Source of the DNA: Psychrobacter pacificensis
GTDB lineage: Bacteria; Pseudomonadota; Gammaproteobacteria; Pseudomonadales; Moraxellaceae
Length of the DNA: 64,000 bases
NCBI RefSeq assembly: GCF_900101915.1
Contig: NZ_FNAL01000005.1
Span: 62,001-126,000 of the forward strand
Direction of reading: 5' to 3'
Each line of letters begins with the position of its first letter. Position 1 is the stretch's first letter. Shown piece after piece: positions 9,436 to 18,055 of the stretch. The notes beneath the pieces are model-generated. The model saw only the letters and a program-made list of their open reading frames with translations. It did not search any database and was not told the DNA's origin. The translations under genes and the position numbers were made by a program.

Positions 9436-10545
9436 ATGATTGATAATACTACAGAAAAAAAAGAAAATTCGAATAGTAAAGAAAAAGTGCTATTGGTTAT
9501 TAACTGCTTGCAAGGTGGCGGTGCAGAACGTTCGGTCTTGACGCTGGGACAAGGTTTTCACGAGTTAGGTTATGATGTCCATATTTTACGCTTCAAATCC
9601 AAAGTAGCTTATGAGCTCAATGATGATATTACTTATCATCAACTAGACCTAAATGATTATAACTCTATACCTACTAAAAGTCTTAGGTACTGGTATTTTG
9701 CAAAAGTATTAGACAGATACGTGCTCAAAGAGATTGGTACTCCAATATTGACGCTAGCGAATTTAGATAAAGCCGATATGGTCTTGCGCCATAGTAGTCT
9801 GCCCAATATTGCACACGTAATTAGAAATACTATTTCTAAAAAAATTGAATTGTTTAGAAGCCAAGGCAAAAAAGCAAATGATAAAAGATTAAGCAATATA
9901 TATTCTCGGCATCCTTGTATATGTATTAGTAAAGGAGTCGAAAAAGACTTTCAAGCTACATTGGGTGTGATGAATACAACGACAATATACAACCCGATTG
10001 ACCAAAGGCAGATTGTGCAATTGGCATCAGAGTTTGAGCCAGAGTTTGACAGTTACATTATTCACGTTGGTAGTTTTAAGACTCAAAAAGCTCATGAAGT
10101 ATTGATTAGAAGTTATGCAAAGACTCGGAAAACATTGCCACTTCTATTATTGGGTGAAGGTGTATTGCTGGCGTCAATGAAAGAGCTGGTTACTTCTTTA
10201 GGTTTGGATAACCGTGTACATTTTTTAGGTTTTCAAAAAAATCCATATCCTTATATCCAAAAAGCACAGTTTATGGTTTTGTCATCAGTCTTTGAGGGAT
10301 TTGGACGGGTTATTGCTGAATCACTGGCTTTAGGGACACCTGTTATCAGTACAGACTGCCCATCGGGTCCAAGTGAGTTGCTACCACCACACAACCTCGT
10401 CCCTGTGGGAGATATTGATACATTAGCTAAGAAGATGGATGAAGCAATGGAGAAGGCTGATAGATATCAGTCCTCGTTTGACAAAGAGTTATCACCAATT
10501 AATATTGCTCAACAATATATAGATTTTATGAGAACTAATGGTTAG
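9436..10545 (+). CDS. GT4-family glycosyltransferase (group 1), paralog B
   Basis: A 369-residue GT-B transferase closely related to the preceding gene and more distantly to the one at 14971. After a charged N-terminal stretch rich in Lys, Glu and Asn it has LVINCLQGGGAERSVLTLG, the donor-domain start YIIHVGSFKTQKAHEVLI, and the EX7E motif EGFGRVIAE (E287 and E295) followed by TPVISTDCPSGPSELLPP. It starts 65 bp after the previous stop. It ends close to the convergent unknown gene at 10612. Specificity is unknown. Confidence 0.85.
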   Translation: MIDNTTEKKENSNSKEKVLLVINCLQGGGAERSVLTLGQGFHELGYDVHILRFKSKVAYELNDDITYHQLDLNDYNSIPTKSLRYWYFAKVLDRYVLKEIGTPILTLANLDKADMVLRHSSLPNIAHVIRNTISKKIELFRSQGKKANDKRLSNIYSRHPCICISKGVEKDFQATLGVMNTTTIYNPIDQRQIVQLASEFEPEFDSYIIHVGSFKTQKAHEVLIRSYAKTRKTLPLLLLGEGVLLASMKELVTSLGLDNRVHFLGFQKNPYPYIQKAQFMVLSSVFEGFGRVIAESLALGTPVISTDCPSGPSELLPPHNLVPVGDIDTLAKKMDEAMEKADRYQSSFDKELSPINIAQQYIDFMRTNG

Positions 10546-10611
10546 ACATTACTCGGTTGCAGCCTTGATAAAAGGTGTAGGGTGTAGTCGTGTAGTAATA
10601 TATGAGATAGA

Positions 10612-11379
10612 CTAATCCAACCACCATTTAGACCAATCATCTCTGTGCAACTGCCGTAGAGTAGCAAAAGCACTGTCATTATTCTGCAGTTTTTCAAACA
10701 CTGCCAGTAACATGGTCGTGGCCAATTTATCAACTTTCTGAAATTTATTATAGCGTTTTCGCATATTTCTCAAGCTATCATCGGTGCCGATACGAAAATA
10801 AGTAAGACCATCGTAAAGAGGCAAGTCACCAGCATAAAGCATATCGGTTTTTTCAGTTAGCAATGGCATAGATTCAGCATTAGTGGATAACTGCAGAAAG
10901 TTTTTGGTTTCATAAGTACGTAAAGTATTCATTAGAGTTACGACATTCATCAAGATAGCTGCTCTATGAGTATTGTTTGAATGATCAATAAACGTATCGC
11001 AAGCAGAGACAATCCAGCGCAACGACAGATGTGTCAATAAATAGTCGCTCTCTACTTCCCATAGTCTTTCAAATTCAGCGAATGTTTTATTTATTTTGTA
11101 CTTACGGCGCATTAGTATAATAAGCGTGTTGTGATAAAAGCAGAGCTCAGACTCACCAAGCGATTTGTATTTCAAGTTATTCAAATGGTTTTCTAAATCT
11201 GTACTTTTACGCTCATTAGTTAATGCTTCAATATCACACATTGATTCAGTAATGGTTGTTGCTTTCATCTCATCAAAGCTTCTATCATTATAGGTTTTGA
11301 TAATCTTACCCGCATTCAATCTTTTTTCGCTTCGAAAGATCAATATCAATTTTCTCTGCCAACTTGAAGGTGTAGCCAT
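10612..11379 (-). CDS. Uncharacterised protein in glycan island
   Basis: I do not recognise this 255-residue protein. It has no signal peptide, membrane segment or nucleotide-binding motif. The N-terminus (SWQRKLILIFRSEKRLNAG) is basic; the rest looks helical and rich in Leu, Asn and Arg, with short charged segments such as RNMRKRYNKF, and it ends in DDWSKWWLD. It lies 81 bp downstream of the UDP-glucuronate epimerase gene on the same strand and is convergent with the GT4 gene ending at 10545. Position suggests a link to the glycan genes, but a function would be a guess. Confidence 0.6.
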   Translation of the reverse strand: MATPSSWQRKLILIFRSEKRLNAGKIIKTYNDRSFDEMKATTITESMCDIEALTNERKSTDLENHLNNLKYKSLGESELCFYHNTLIILMRRKYKINKTFAEFERLWEVESDYLLTHLSLRWIVSACDTFIDHSNNTHRAAILMNVVTLMNTLRTYETKNFLQLSTNAESMPLLTEKTDMLYAGDLPLYDGLTYFRIGTDDSLRNMRKRYNKFQKVDKLATTMLLAVFEKLQNNDSAFATLRQLHRDDWSKWWLD

Positions 11380-11460
11380 GTTATCAAAATCCTTTAAAAA
11401 TATATAAAGATATTAGCGCCCTAATCTCTATGATATAAGCCTTAGATCATTGTTATTTGT

Positions 11461-12474
11461 TTAAACTGAATAATATTGTCTATACCAATCGACAAATTTT
11501 TTGATACCTTCTTCGATACTCGTTTCAGGTTTAAAGCCAGTATCCTCTACCAACTCATCTATGTCGGCGTAAGTAATAGGCACGTCGCCTGCTTGCATGG
11601 GCAATAAGTTTTCCTGTGCCTTTTTACCACAAGCATCTTCAATGGCAGTAATAAAACGGCGCAAAGTGACAGGCTGATTATTACCAATGTTGTAAATCTT
11701 GTAGGGGGCAGCTGCAGTCGTAATAGTAGAATGCTGGGGCGAAGGGGCCTTATTCATAATGCGAATGATACCGTTGACGATATCATCAATGTAGGTAAAG
11801 TCACGCTGCATATCACCATTATTAAATACATTAATTGGCTCGCCAGCTAGAATTTTCTTTGTGAACGAAAAATATGCCATATCAGGTCGACCGTAAGGAC
11901 CATAAACAGTGAAGAACCTTAATCCTGTCGTAGGAATATTATATAAATGGCTATAGCTATGTGCCATAAGCTCGTTGGATTTTTTGGTGGCGGCATATAG
12001 ACTAATAGGAAAATCAACACAGTCAGACGTCGTGAATGGCTGCTTTATATTCATACCATAAACAGAACTGGAGCTGGCATAGATCAGATGCTTGACATCA
12101 TGATGACGACAGCCTTCTAGAATATTAACAAAGCCAACTACATTTGAGTCGATATACGCATTAGGGTTTTCGATAGAATAGCGCACACCTGCTTGGGCAC
12201 CTAAATTGATGACAATATCAAATTGATAGGTTGCAAAAAGTTCAGACATGGCTTTACGATCAGCCAGATCTAACTTAATAAACGCAAAACTTTCTGGATC
12301 TGATATCTCACCTAATATTCTCAAACGCGCTTCTTTTAGATCTGTATCATAATAATCGTTGATATTGTCGATACCAACGATACAGTAATCCTTAGCAGAT
12401 AGATCTGTTTCTAGTATTGCCTTGATTAAATGAAAACCAATAAAACCTGCCGCCCCAGTTACTAAAACTTTCAT
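11461..12474 (-). CDS. UDP-glucuronate 4-epimerase (NAD-dependent SDR)
   Basis: A 337-residue extended SDR that most resembles CapI/GAE-type epimerases converting UDP-glucuronate to UDP-galacturonate. It has the NAD-binding GAAGFIGFH at residues 7-15, GIDNINDYYD near 35-44 (typical of this subgroup rather than GalE), SSSSVYG in the active site and YAATKKSNE carrying the catalytic Tyr and Lys. The gene overlaps the ugd stop by one base (TAATG), so the enzyme that makes UDP-GlcA and the one that uses it are translationally coupled. Another nucleotide-sugar epimerase is possible but less likely with this partner. Confidence 0.85.
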   Translation of the reverse strand: MKVLVTGAAGFIGFHLIKAILETDLSAKDYCIVGIDNINDYYDTDLKEARLRILGEISDPESFAFIKLDLADRKAMSELFATYQFDIVINLGAQAGVRYSIENPNAYIDSNVVGFVNILEGCRHHDVKHLIYASSSSVYGMNIKQPFTTSDCVDFPISLYAATKKSNELMAHSYSHLYNIPTTGLRFFTVYGPYGRPDMAYFSFTKKILAGEPINVFNNGDMQRDFTYIDDIVNGIIRIMNKAPSPQHSTITTAAAPYKIYNIGNNQPVTLRRFITAIEDACGKKAQENLLPMQAGDVPITYADIDELVEDTGFKPETSIEEGIKKFVDWYRQYYSV

Positions 12475-13640
12475 TAATCGCTCCCAAATAGATCTCGAGT
12501 AAACACTTTATCAGCCACATCTTTTATCTCATCAGATAGGCGGTTTGCGACAATGACATCACTCATTGATTTAAAGGCTTCTAAATCTTGAATCACACGC
12601 GAATTAAAGAAATTGTCTTCTTTTAGCACAGGCTCGTAGACAACGACTTCTATACCTTTTGCCTTGATACGTTTCATGATGCCTTGTATGGCAGATGCTC
12701 TAAAGTTATCTGACCCACTTTTCATTACTAGGCGATGTATTCCCACGATTTTTGGCTGTCTTTCGATGATTTTATCGGCAATAAAGTCTTTGCGGGTTCT
12801 ATTAGAATCGACAATGGCTTTTATTAGGTTGCTTGGCACCTCATCGTAATTTGCTAATAACTGCTTAGTATCTTTGGGCAGACAGTAGCCGCCATAGCCA
12901 AAGGAAGGGTTATTATAATGATTGCCAATACGAGGGTCTAAGCCAATCCCTTCGATGATTTGTTTGGTGTCGAGTCCAAACGTCTGCGCATAAGTATCAA
13001 GCTCATTAAAATACGCTACTCGCATTGCCAGATAAGTATTAGAAAATAATTTAATGGCTTCTGCCTCTGTTGGCTCAACGAACAATAGCGGTACGTCTTT
13101 TTTGATTGCGCCTTCAAGTAATAAATTGGCAAATATTCGAGCCTGCTCAGTCTGTGCGCCTACAATGATACGTGAAGGATAAAGATTGTCATGTAGTGCC
13201 TTACCTTCTCGCAAAAACTCAGGCGAAAAAATAATGCGATCAGTGGCATAACGTTCTTTGATACTGGTTGTGTAACCTACTGGCACTGTAGACTTAATAA
13301 TAATGGTTGCTTGTTGATTCACTAACAGCACTTGCTCAATGACGGCTTCTACTGTGGAGGTATTGAAATAATTGGTCTTGGTATCATAATCAGTCGGCGT
13401 GGCAACGATGATGAAATCTGCATCTTTATAAGCTTCTTTGGCATCCAGCGTTGCAGAAAAATTGAGTTTTTTGTTCAATAAAAAATTGTCGATATCTGTA
13501 TCTTCGATAGGAGACTGCTTATTATTTAGCAATTCTACCTTTTCAGCGACAATGTCGACAGCAACGACTTCATTATGCTGTGCTAACAGCATTGCATTCG
13601 ATAAGCCTACGTAGCCTGTACCTACTACTGCTATTTTCAT
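12474..13640 (-). CDS. ugd: UDP-glucose 6-dehydrogenase
   Basis: Ugd oxidises UDP-glucose to UDP-glucuronate in two NAD-dependent steps. The 388 residues match the short bacterial form. Visible are the Rossmann start [27 protein letters not shown] near 125, [12 protein letters not shown] near 150, and [12 protein letters not shown] with the catalytic Cys at about residue 253. It is followed with a one-base overlap by the epimerase gene, giving UDP-GlcA and then UDP-GalA for the island's transferases. It starts 93 bp after the Stealth gene, so Stealth-ugd-epimerase is probably one transcript. Confidence 0.95.
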   Translation of the reverse strand: MKIAVVGTGYVGLSNAMLLAQHNEVVAVDIVAEKVELLNNKQSPIEDTDIDNFLLNKKLNFSATLDAKEAYKDADFIIVATPTDYDTKTNYFNTSTVEAVIEQVLLVNQQATIIIKSTVPVGYTTSIKERYATDRIIFSPEFLREGKALHDNLYPSRIIVGAQTEQARIFANLLLEGAIKKDVPLLFVEPTEAEAIKLFSNTYLAMRVAYFNELDTYAQTFGLDTKQIIEGIGLDPRIGNHYNNPSFGYGGYCLPKDTKQLLANYDEVPSNLIKAIVDSNRTRKDFIADKIIERQPKIVGIHRLVMKSGSDNFRASAIQGIMKRIKAKGIEVVVYEPVLKEDNFFNSRVIQDLEAFKSMSDVIVANRLSDEIKDVADKVFTRDLFGSD

Positions 13641-13733
13641 AATATATCCAAGTGATTTTTGAGCTTTTATTGGTTTAGATCAAGAGGAAGTGAAATTAAT
13701 CACCATTCAATCTTAAACTAAATATATTTAAAT

Positions 13734-14735
13734 TTATTTATCGGTGCTTGCTATCAAAGAAGCAGGTAGATAAGCCAAGAATTTGTGCCTCATGGCTTGA
13801 CTGATTTTTTTATATAAGTCTGACTCAAGAAGATCCAAACTTTGAATACAGCCATATTTAATAGTTTTATCTTCTAAGGCAAGAATAAAATCTTCTACGC
13901 TATTCTCATTTTTTAAATAGTTGATAGAGGTGTTAGGTTTTAAACTTGCTTCGCCTTTTTGAATTTTTAGATGATTCATTAGCGTTATAGGATTCACTTG
14001 GGCCACATCTCTAAATTTATATTTTATCTGCTCGGTCAATAATTGCGGATGATTCAACAAATGGGACTGTAAGATATTTTTATCGACAATATGAGGGTAG
14101 TGATGAATTTCAAAAAACTGATTCATGCCCAGTATTTTAGCACTTAACATTTGCGCGATAGTATGCCTTGGCTGTATTGGTGTGCCAAACAATTTAAAGC
14201 GTGATTTTCGAAAATTGAGCTTGGCATTCAAAGCAGCACTTTTACGCCACTCACCATGAATGATTAGCTTCTCACTGTCTAAAAAGTCATCTATCGTCAC
14301 TGGTTGATTAAAAAAGAAATCATCGTTCATATAGATAAAATAGTCAGACAATCCTTGGATATTCCAAATCATCGTCTCAATTGATCGAGTGTTGAAGGTC
14401 GGTAAAAATTCTTCATAACCCGAAAATATTTCCTTGTGATCGACAATACGTATTTTATCTGCTGCACAGATATTTTGCTTGGCAAATTCATCAATGAACG
14501 CAGGTTTTTGTTGGTCGGTGACCACATAAATATGACGACAAAAAGGCACGTATTTGATGATAGAGGCGATATTGTAATATATCTCATCATCACTTGCGAA
14601 GCGGGTGGCAGTTATGGCATCTGACGCTACGATGTTACTTGGCTTGTAGGACTCTCTTTTTTGTTTGAGTACAGGGTCTGAACCATCCACCCAAGCGATG
14701 ACAATGTCTATTGCTTTCTCATCAAGTTGCTGCAT
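13734..14735 (-). CDS. Stealth-family sugar-phosphate transferase
   Basis: A 333-residue protein with the hallmarks of the Stealth family, which transfers hexose-1-phosphate to growing surface polysaccharides (known bacterial members are capsule synthesis enzymes). The CR1 motif DIVIAWVDGSDP is at residues 10-21, followed by SDDEIYYNIASI near 48, and CR2 includes DYFIYMNDDFFFNQPV near 131-146 with the conserved NDDFF. A His-rich stretch (IHHYPHIVDKN, near 210) fits CR3. No membrane segment is visible. It is the first gene of a minus-strand group with ugd and the epimerase, divergent from the GT4 gene at 14971. The sugar is not predictable. Confidence 0.85.
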   Translation of the reverse strand: MQQLDEKAIDIVIAWVDGSDPVLKQKRESYKPSNIVASDAITATRFASDDEIYYNIASIIKYVPFCRHIYVVTDQQKPAFIDEFAKQNICAADKIRIVDHKEIFSGYEEFLPTFNTRSIETMIWNIQGLSDYFIYMNDDFFFNQPVTIDDFLDSEKLIIHGEWRKSAALNAKLNFRKSRFKLFGTPIQPRHTIAQMLSAKILGMNQFFEIHHYPHIVDKNILQSHLLNHPQLLTEQIKYKFRDVAQVNPITLMNHLKIQKGEASLKPNTSINYLKNENSVEDFILALEDKTIKYGCIQSLDLLESDLYKKISQAMRHKFLAYLPASLIASTDK

Positions 14736-14970
14736 GATTGATCCTGTTTTTTTTCAATAGGTGTCTTTAGTGGTTATACATTCTATTTAAATGTTGATTC
14801 TACTTAGATCAGCTATGATATTTATTGATAACTGTATTAGCAAGGGTTAACTGTTTTATAAAATCAACAATATTCATGATTTTTTACGCGTCAGTTGATA
14901 AGCCTAGCTTATACTGTAGTGAATAAAAGTAGATGAGACTAGCATAAAGAACCAAAATCCTGTAATCATT

Positions 14971-16155
14971 GTGAACATGGATGCCTTGTATGACTATCAT
15001 TCAAAAAACCAAGTTGAGATATCAATGCCCATCATTCTATTTATTTTAAAAGCGCTTGAAGGCCGCGGTGCTGAGCGGATGGTGACTACATTGGCAAGCG
15101 CTTATGCAAAAATGGGTCATAGCGTCCATATTTTATGTCTAGAAGAAACACAGGATATGCCGTTAGATGCTGACATTCACTATCATATCGTGCCATACGA
15201 TAAGGTGTTTTCTGAGCAAGATATTGAGCCAAACTCTAAACAGGCACAGGCTTACGAGGCAGTCGCTAAGCGCATTGATGAGTATGTGCTTAGCCAAATA
15301 GGGACACCAAATCTGATATTGGCTAATATTTATAAAGTGAATTGGATTATGGCGTACAGCCAATTACCCAACATCGTGAATGTGCTGCATACAGCGCTAT
15401 CTAAGCAGTTTGAGTATCAATTATCTGATAAACCACGACAGACGATAAGTCACTTACGTATGGTCTATGGTGCTCATTTCTGTAGCTGCGTCAGCGATGG
15501 CGCTCGCAAGGACTTAATCTCACTTTTAGGAGACATCACTAAAACCACAACCATTACAACCATTTATAATCCTTGCGATGCCACTTGGATCCAAAGTAAA
15601 GCGTTACAAAAACCACGTATCGAATCGTTTGGCTTGAGAGACAAACAATATATTGTCCATGTCGCCTCATTCGATACCATGAAAGGTCATCGAGACTTGC
15701 TACAAGCCTATGCAAAAACAGAGCGGAAGCTGCCATTAGTATTGGTTGGTAAAGGCAAGCTTGAAGCAGAGATTAAAGCGCTGGCGTTTCAACTTAAGAT
15801 TAATGACTGTGTTAGGTTTTTGGGCTTTCAGAGTAATCCTTATCCGATCATTGCCTCAGCGGCATTAATGGTGCTTACCTCTAAGTTTGAGGGTTTTGGC
15901 TATGTCATTGTAGAGGCGCAAGCTCTTGGCGTACCAGTAATCAGTACCGATTGTCCATTTGGTCCAAGAGAGTTATTGCCTGTCAAAAGCTTGATACCCG
16001 TCGGTGATATTGAGGGATTGGCGATACTCATCGATCAAGCAGTAAACAATCTGACGAATTACATAGTGCCGCTAAATCAGCAGCTACTGCCAAATCATAT
16101 CGCGCAGCAATATCTAAAGTTTGGTCTATTGGTAAAGCAAGGTGCTAGACAGTAG
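14971..16155 (+). CDS. GT4-family glycosyltransferase (group 1), paralog C
   Basis: A 394-residue GT-B enzyme related to the pair at 8291 and 9436 but more divergent: FILKALEGRGAERMVTTLA at the start, YIVHVASFDTMKGHRDLL opening the donor domain, and the EX7E motif EGFGYVIVE (E307 and E315) followed by GVPVISTDCPFGPRELLP. The start is uncertain: GTG at 14971, ATG at 14977, or ATG at 15025 just before the first strand; the last matches the paralogs' lengths best. It is convergent with the broken gene ending at 16166, with only 10 bp between stops. Confidence 0.83.
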   Translation: MNMDALYDYHSKNQVEISMPIILFILKALEGRGAERMVTTLASAYAKMGHSVHILCLEETQDMPLDADIHYHIVPYDKVFSEQDIEPNSKQAQAYEAVAKRIDEYVLSQIGTPNLILANIYKVNWIMAYSQLPNIVNVLHTALSKQFEYQLSDKPRQTISHLRMVYGAHFCSCVSDGARKDLISLLGDITKTTTITTIYNPCDATWIQSKALQKPRIESFGLRDKQYIVHVASFDTMKGHRDLLQAYAKTERKLPLVLVGKGKLEAEIKALAFQLKINDCVRFLGFQSNPYPIIASAALMVLTSKFEGFGYVIVEAQALGVPVISTDCPFGPRELLPVKSLIPVGDIEGLAILIDQAVNNLTNYIVPLNQQLLPNHIAQQYLKFGLLVKQGARQ

Positions 16156-16165
16156 AGACGAGAGA

Positions 16166-17025
16166 TTAGAGAGTATCAAATAAGGCTTTTGAGACAGGAG
16201 AGTGATTGATGACATCGATACCGTGAGTCTTATAAGTTCTACCTAATAAGTTAAACGAAGGTACGATGCGCTCGTTCATGACTTTGTTCAGCGTGCTTGG
16301 CGCGCGGTTGTGGTTGTTTTCGTAAAATCGTGGTTGATCGCTATTGAGTAAGTCAATCCCGTATAGATGAATGGTCGCTGCATGGCGTGAGAAAGCCAGC
16401 TGTGTGGCTACGTAAGCAACCGTACCCGCCTCGACAAATCCATGAGTAACATTGAGTGAGACGCCGATCTCAGTTGCGCTTTGACCGCTATCAATAACAA
16501 AATTCGGATGATTGATAAAGTAGGATAAAGGCATTTTCTTATTCAGGCGTTTTTTCTTAAATATGAGCTTATTGAATGATAGCTTATTTGATTTGACCCC
16601 CCCCAGGGTCTGTCTACTGGATACAATACCCGCATGGCATGATGGTGCGTGCGCATGATATCAGGGTGAGTCGTGGCCATCGCTTCAAAGACGGCTAATG
16701 TTGCATACAAAGGTTGACCTGTATAATACTGACGTAGAATTTCAGGTTGATGATTGATAAAGCGCGCATCACTGATGACATAACCAGCAATATGATCGAA
16801 GGCGTGGTGCTCAGTAAGGCTGATACTACCGTTGACAAAAATAGTGGGCGTGTCTAATAGTTCTGACAACGATAGTTGTTGTACCGATGGCCCTGAGGCA
16901 ATAATATTGACGTCTTGTCCAAGCAAACTTTGCTCTGCTTCATTGGCATTAAAAGCACTAATAACGATGAGCTCGCTATCAATGTTGAACCCAGCGGTAG
17001 CAGGTAACCTCAAATATAACGCCAT
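16166..17025 (-). pseudogene. Sialyltransferase/DUF115-like glycosyltransferase, frameshifted at a G8 tract (candidate phase-variable gene)
   Basis: Two abutting reading frames, 17025-16543 and 16534-16166, are halves of one protein. The first carries DVNIIASGPSVQQLSL (GPS at residues 45-47) and the second TIHLYGIDLLNSDQPRFYE. The order, a glycine-rich N-terminal loop and a late GIDL strand, recalls CstI/CstII-type sialyltransferases (GT42) and DUF115/MptE-like proteins; the family call is tentative. At codons 141-143 the coding strand has CCTGGGGGGGGTC. With eight G the frame runs to a stop after 160 residues; with nine (or six) it reads through VKSNKLSF and joins the second half, giving 286 residues. 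Slippage, true decay and a sequencing error are all possible. Confidence 0.75.
16597..16604 (-). repeat. Homopolymeric G8 tract (C8 on + strand) inside a coding region
   Basis: Eight C in a row on the plus strand lie within the glycosyltransferase-like gene. Eight G gives frame OFF. Seven G meets a TAA four codons after the tract. Nine or six G gives the full-length frame. This is the behaviour of a slipped-strand contingency tract. Confidence 0.8.
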
Positions 17026-17130
17026 ACTATGTTCCAGTCATTGATCTCAAATAACTTGTATCCTAATGCATTGCCTTCAAATTGTTTGGACTAATGGTGA
17101 ACTATATACACATGGTTCATGGCTATATAT

Positions 17131-17925
17131 TTACTGCCAGTGTTGCTTTAACCATGGGCTTGGTTTCACATGTCGATACCATTTACCGCCGCTACCAGCA
17201 ATGGCATCAGGCGGGTTAATCTCACCATGAAAGATGACGATTTTTGCATTATCAGGTAGAGCAGGCGCTCGCACAAAGTTAAAAGGGATGGGCGCGATAC
17301 ATTGATACTTGAAGCTCACGCACCATGTCTTATCCCAGTACTCTAGGTGATGATGCTCGCGCAAATAGTTAGAGAGGTAAGCCTGCTCGTGACGCACTTG
17401 CGTGCGAATAGTCTCAAAATTGCGCTCAAAGTTTGCCAGCAAATCAGGATAGGTATTCATGCCAACATTGAAGCGATACACGGAGCTATTACCAATCATA
17501 CGCCACGGCTTTTTCCAGTCGCGGATAATGACCACACTGTCTTCGTGCTTCGCTTGATAAGTGAAAAACGCATCAATATTATCGACAATCACAATATCAA
17601 TATCTAAGAATAGTGCCACCCCTTTTAAATCATATAGCTCAGGTTTAAAGGTCGTGAGCTTTTTCCAACCACGTTCAGGACCTGCTGGTAGATCTATGTC
17701 AGGTATAGGATAACAAGCAATCGCAGGATCAATACCTGTGTTGTCATCAGTTAGGCAAACCATTTGAAAATCTAAGCTCAGATGACGGCTCACCATATTG
17801 TACAAACGATTGACGTATTCAGGACCGTATTTATCACCCCATTTCATACAAATAATATAACGCTGTTCAGCAGTATGGTTTTGTGTTGGTTCTATAGGTA
17901 AGGTTTTAGTTACGTCAGATGTCAT
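17131..17925 (-). CDS. GT8-like glycosyltransferase, homolog of the 6449 gene
   Basis: A 264-residue protein with IICMKWGDKYGPEYVNRLY and MVCLTDDNTG near the N-terminus and FLDIDIVIVDNIDAFF carrying the DXD-type site near residue 110. It aligns along its length with the transferase at 6449-7285, including the late KIVIFHGEINPPDAIAG matching IVIFPGDLYPTHAIEG. It lies 130 bp downstream of the LpxL-like gene on the same strand and 105 bp before the frameshifted transferase, so the group could be read from one direction as aspS-lpxL-this gene-frameshifted gene. Substrates are unknown. Confidence 0.8.
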   Translation of the reverse strand: MTSDVTKTLPIEPTQNHTAEQRYIICMKWGDKYGPEYVNRLYNMVSRHLSLDFQMVCLTDDNTGIDPAIACYPIPDIDLPAGPERGWKKLTTFKPELYDLKGVALFLDIDIVIVDNIDAFFTYQAKHEDSVVIIRDWKKPWRMIGNSSVYRFNVGMNTYPDLLANFERNFETIRTQVRHEQAYLSNYLREHHHLEYWDKTWCVSFKYQCIAPIPFNFVRAPALPDNAKIVIFHGEINPPDAIAGSGGKWYRHVKPSPWLKQHWQ

Positions 17926-18055
17926 AATGCACTCGTAGTGAGATAATAGTGAGGTAAATGAAGGGCTAATAGAAATTAGAGGGTACAGAACTTAGCCAAT
18001 ATTAGCATAACTGTGATTGATGATATGTCTAAATCAGTAAACGATAGTACAGTTA

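Noticed and set aside
16166-17025. Two separate genes instead of one broken gene
   Set aside because: The second frame starts inside the conserved fold without a ribosome site, and a one-base change in the G tract joins them cleanly.
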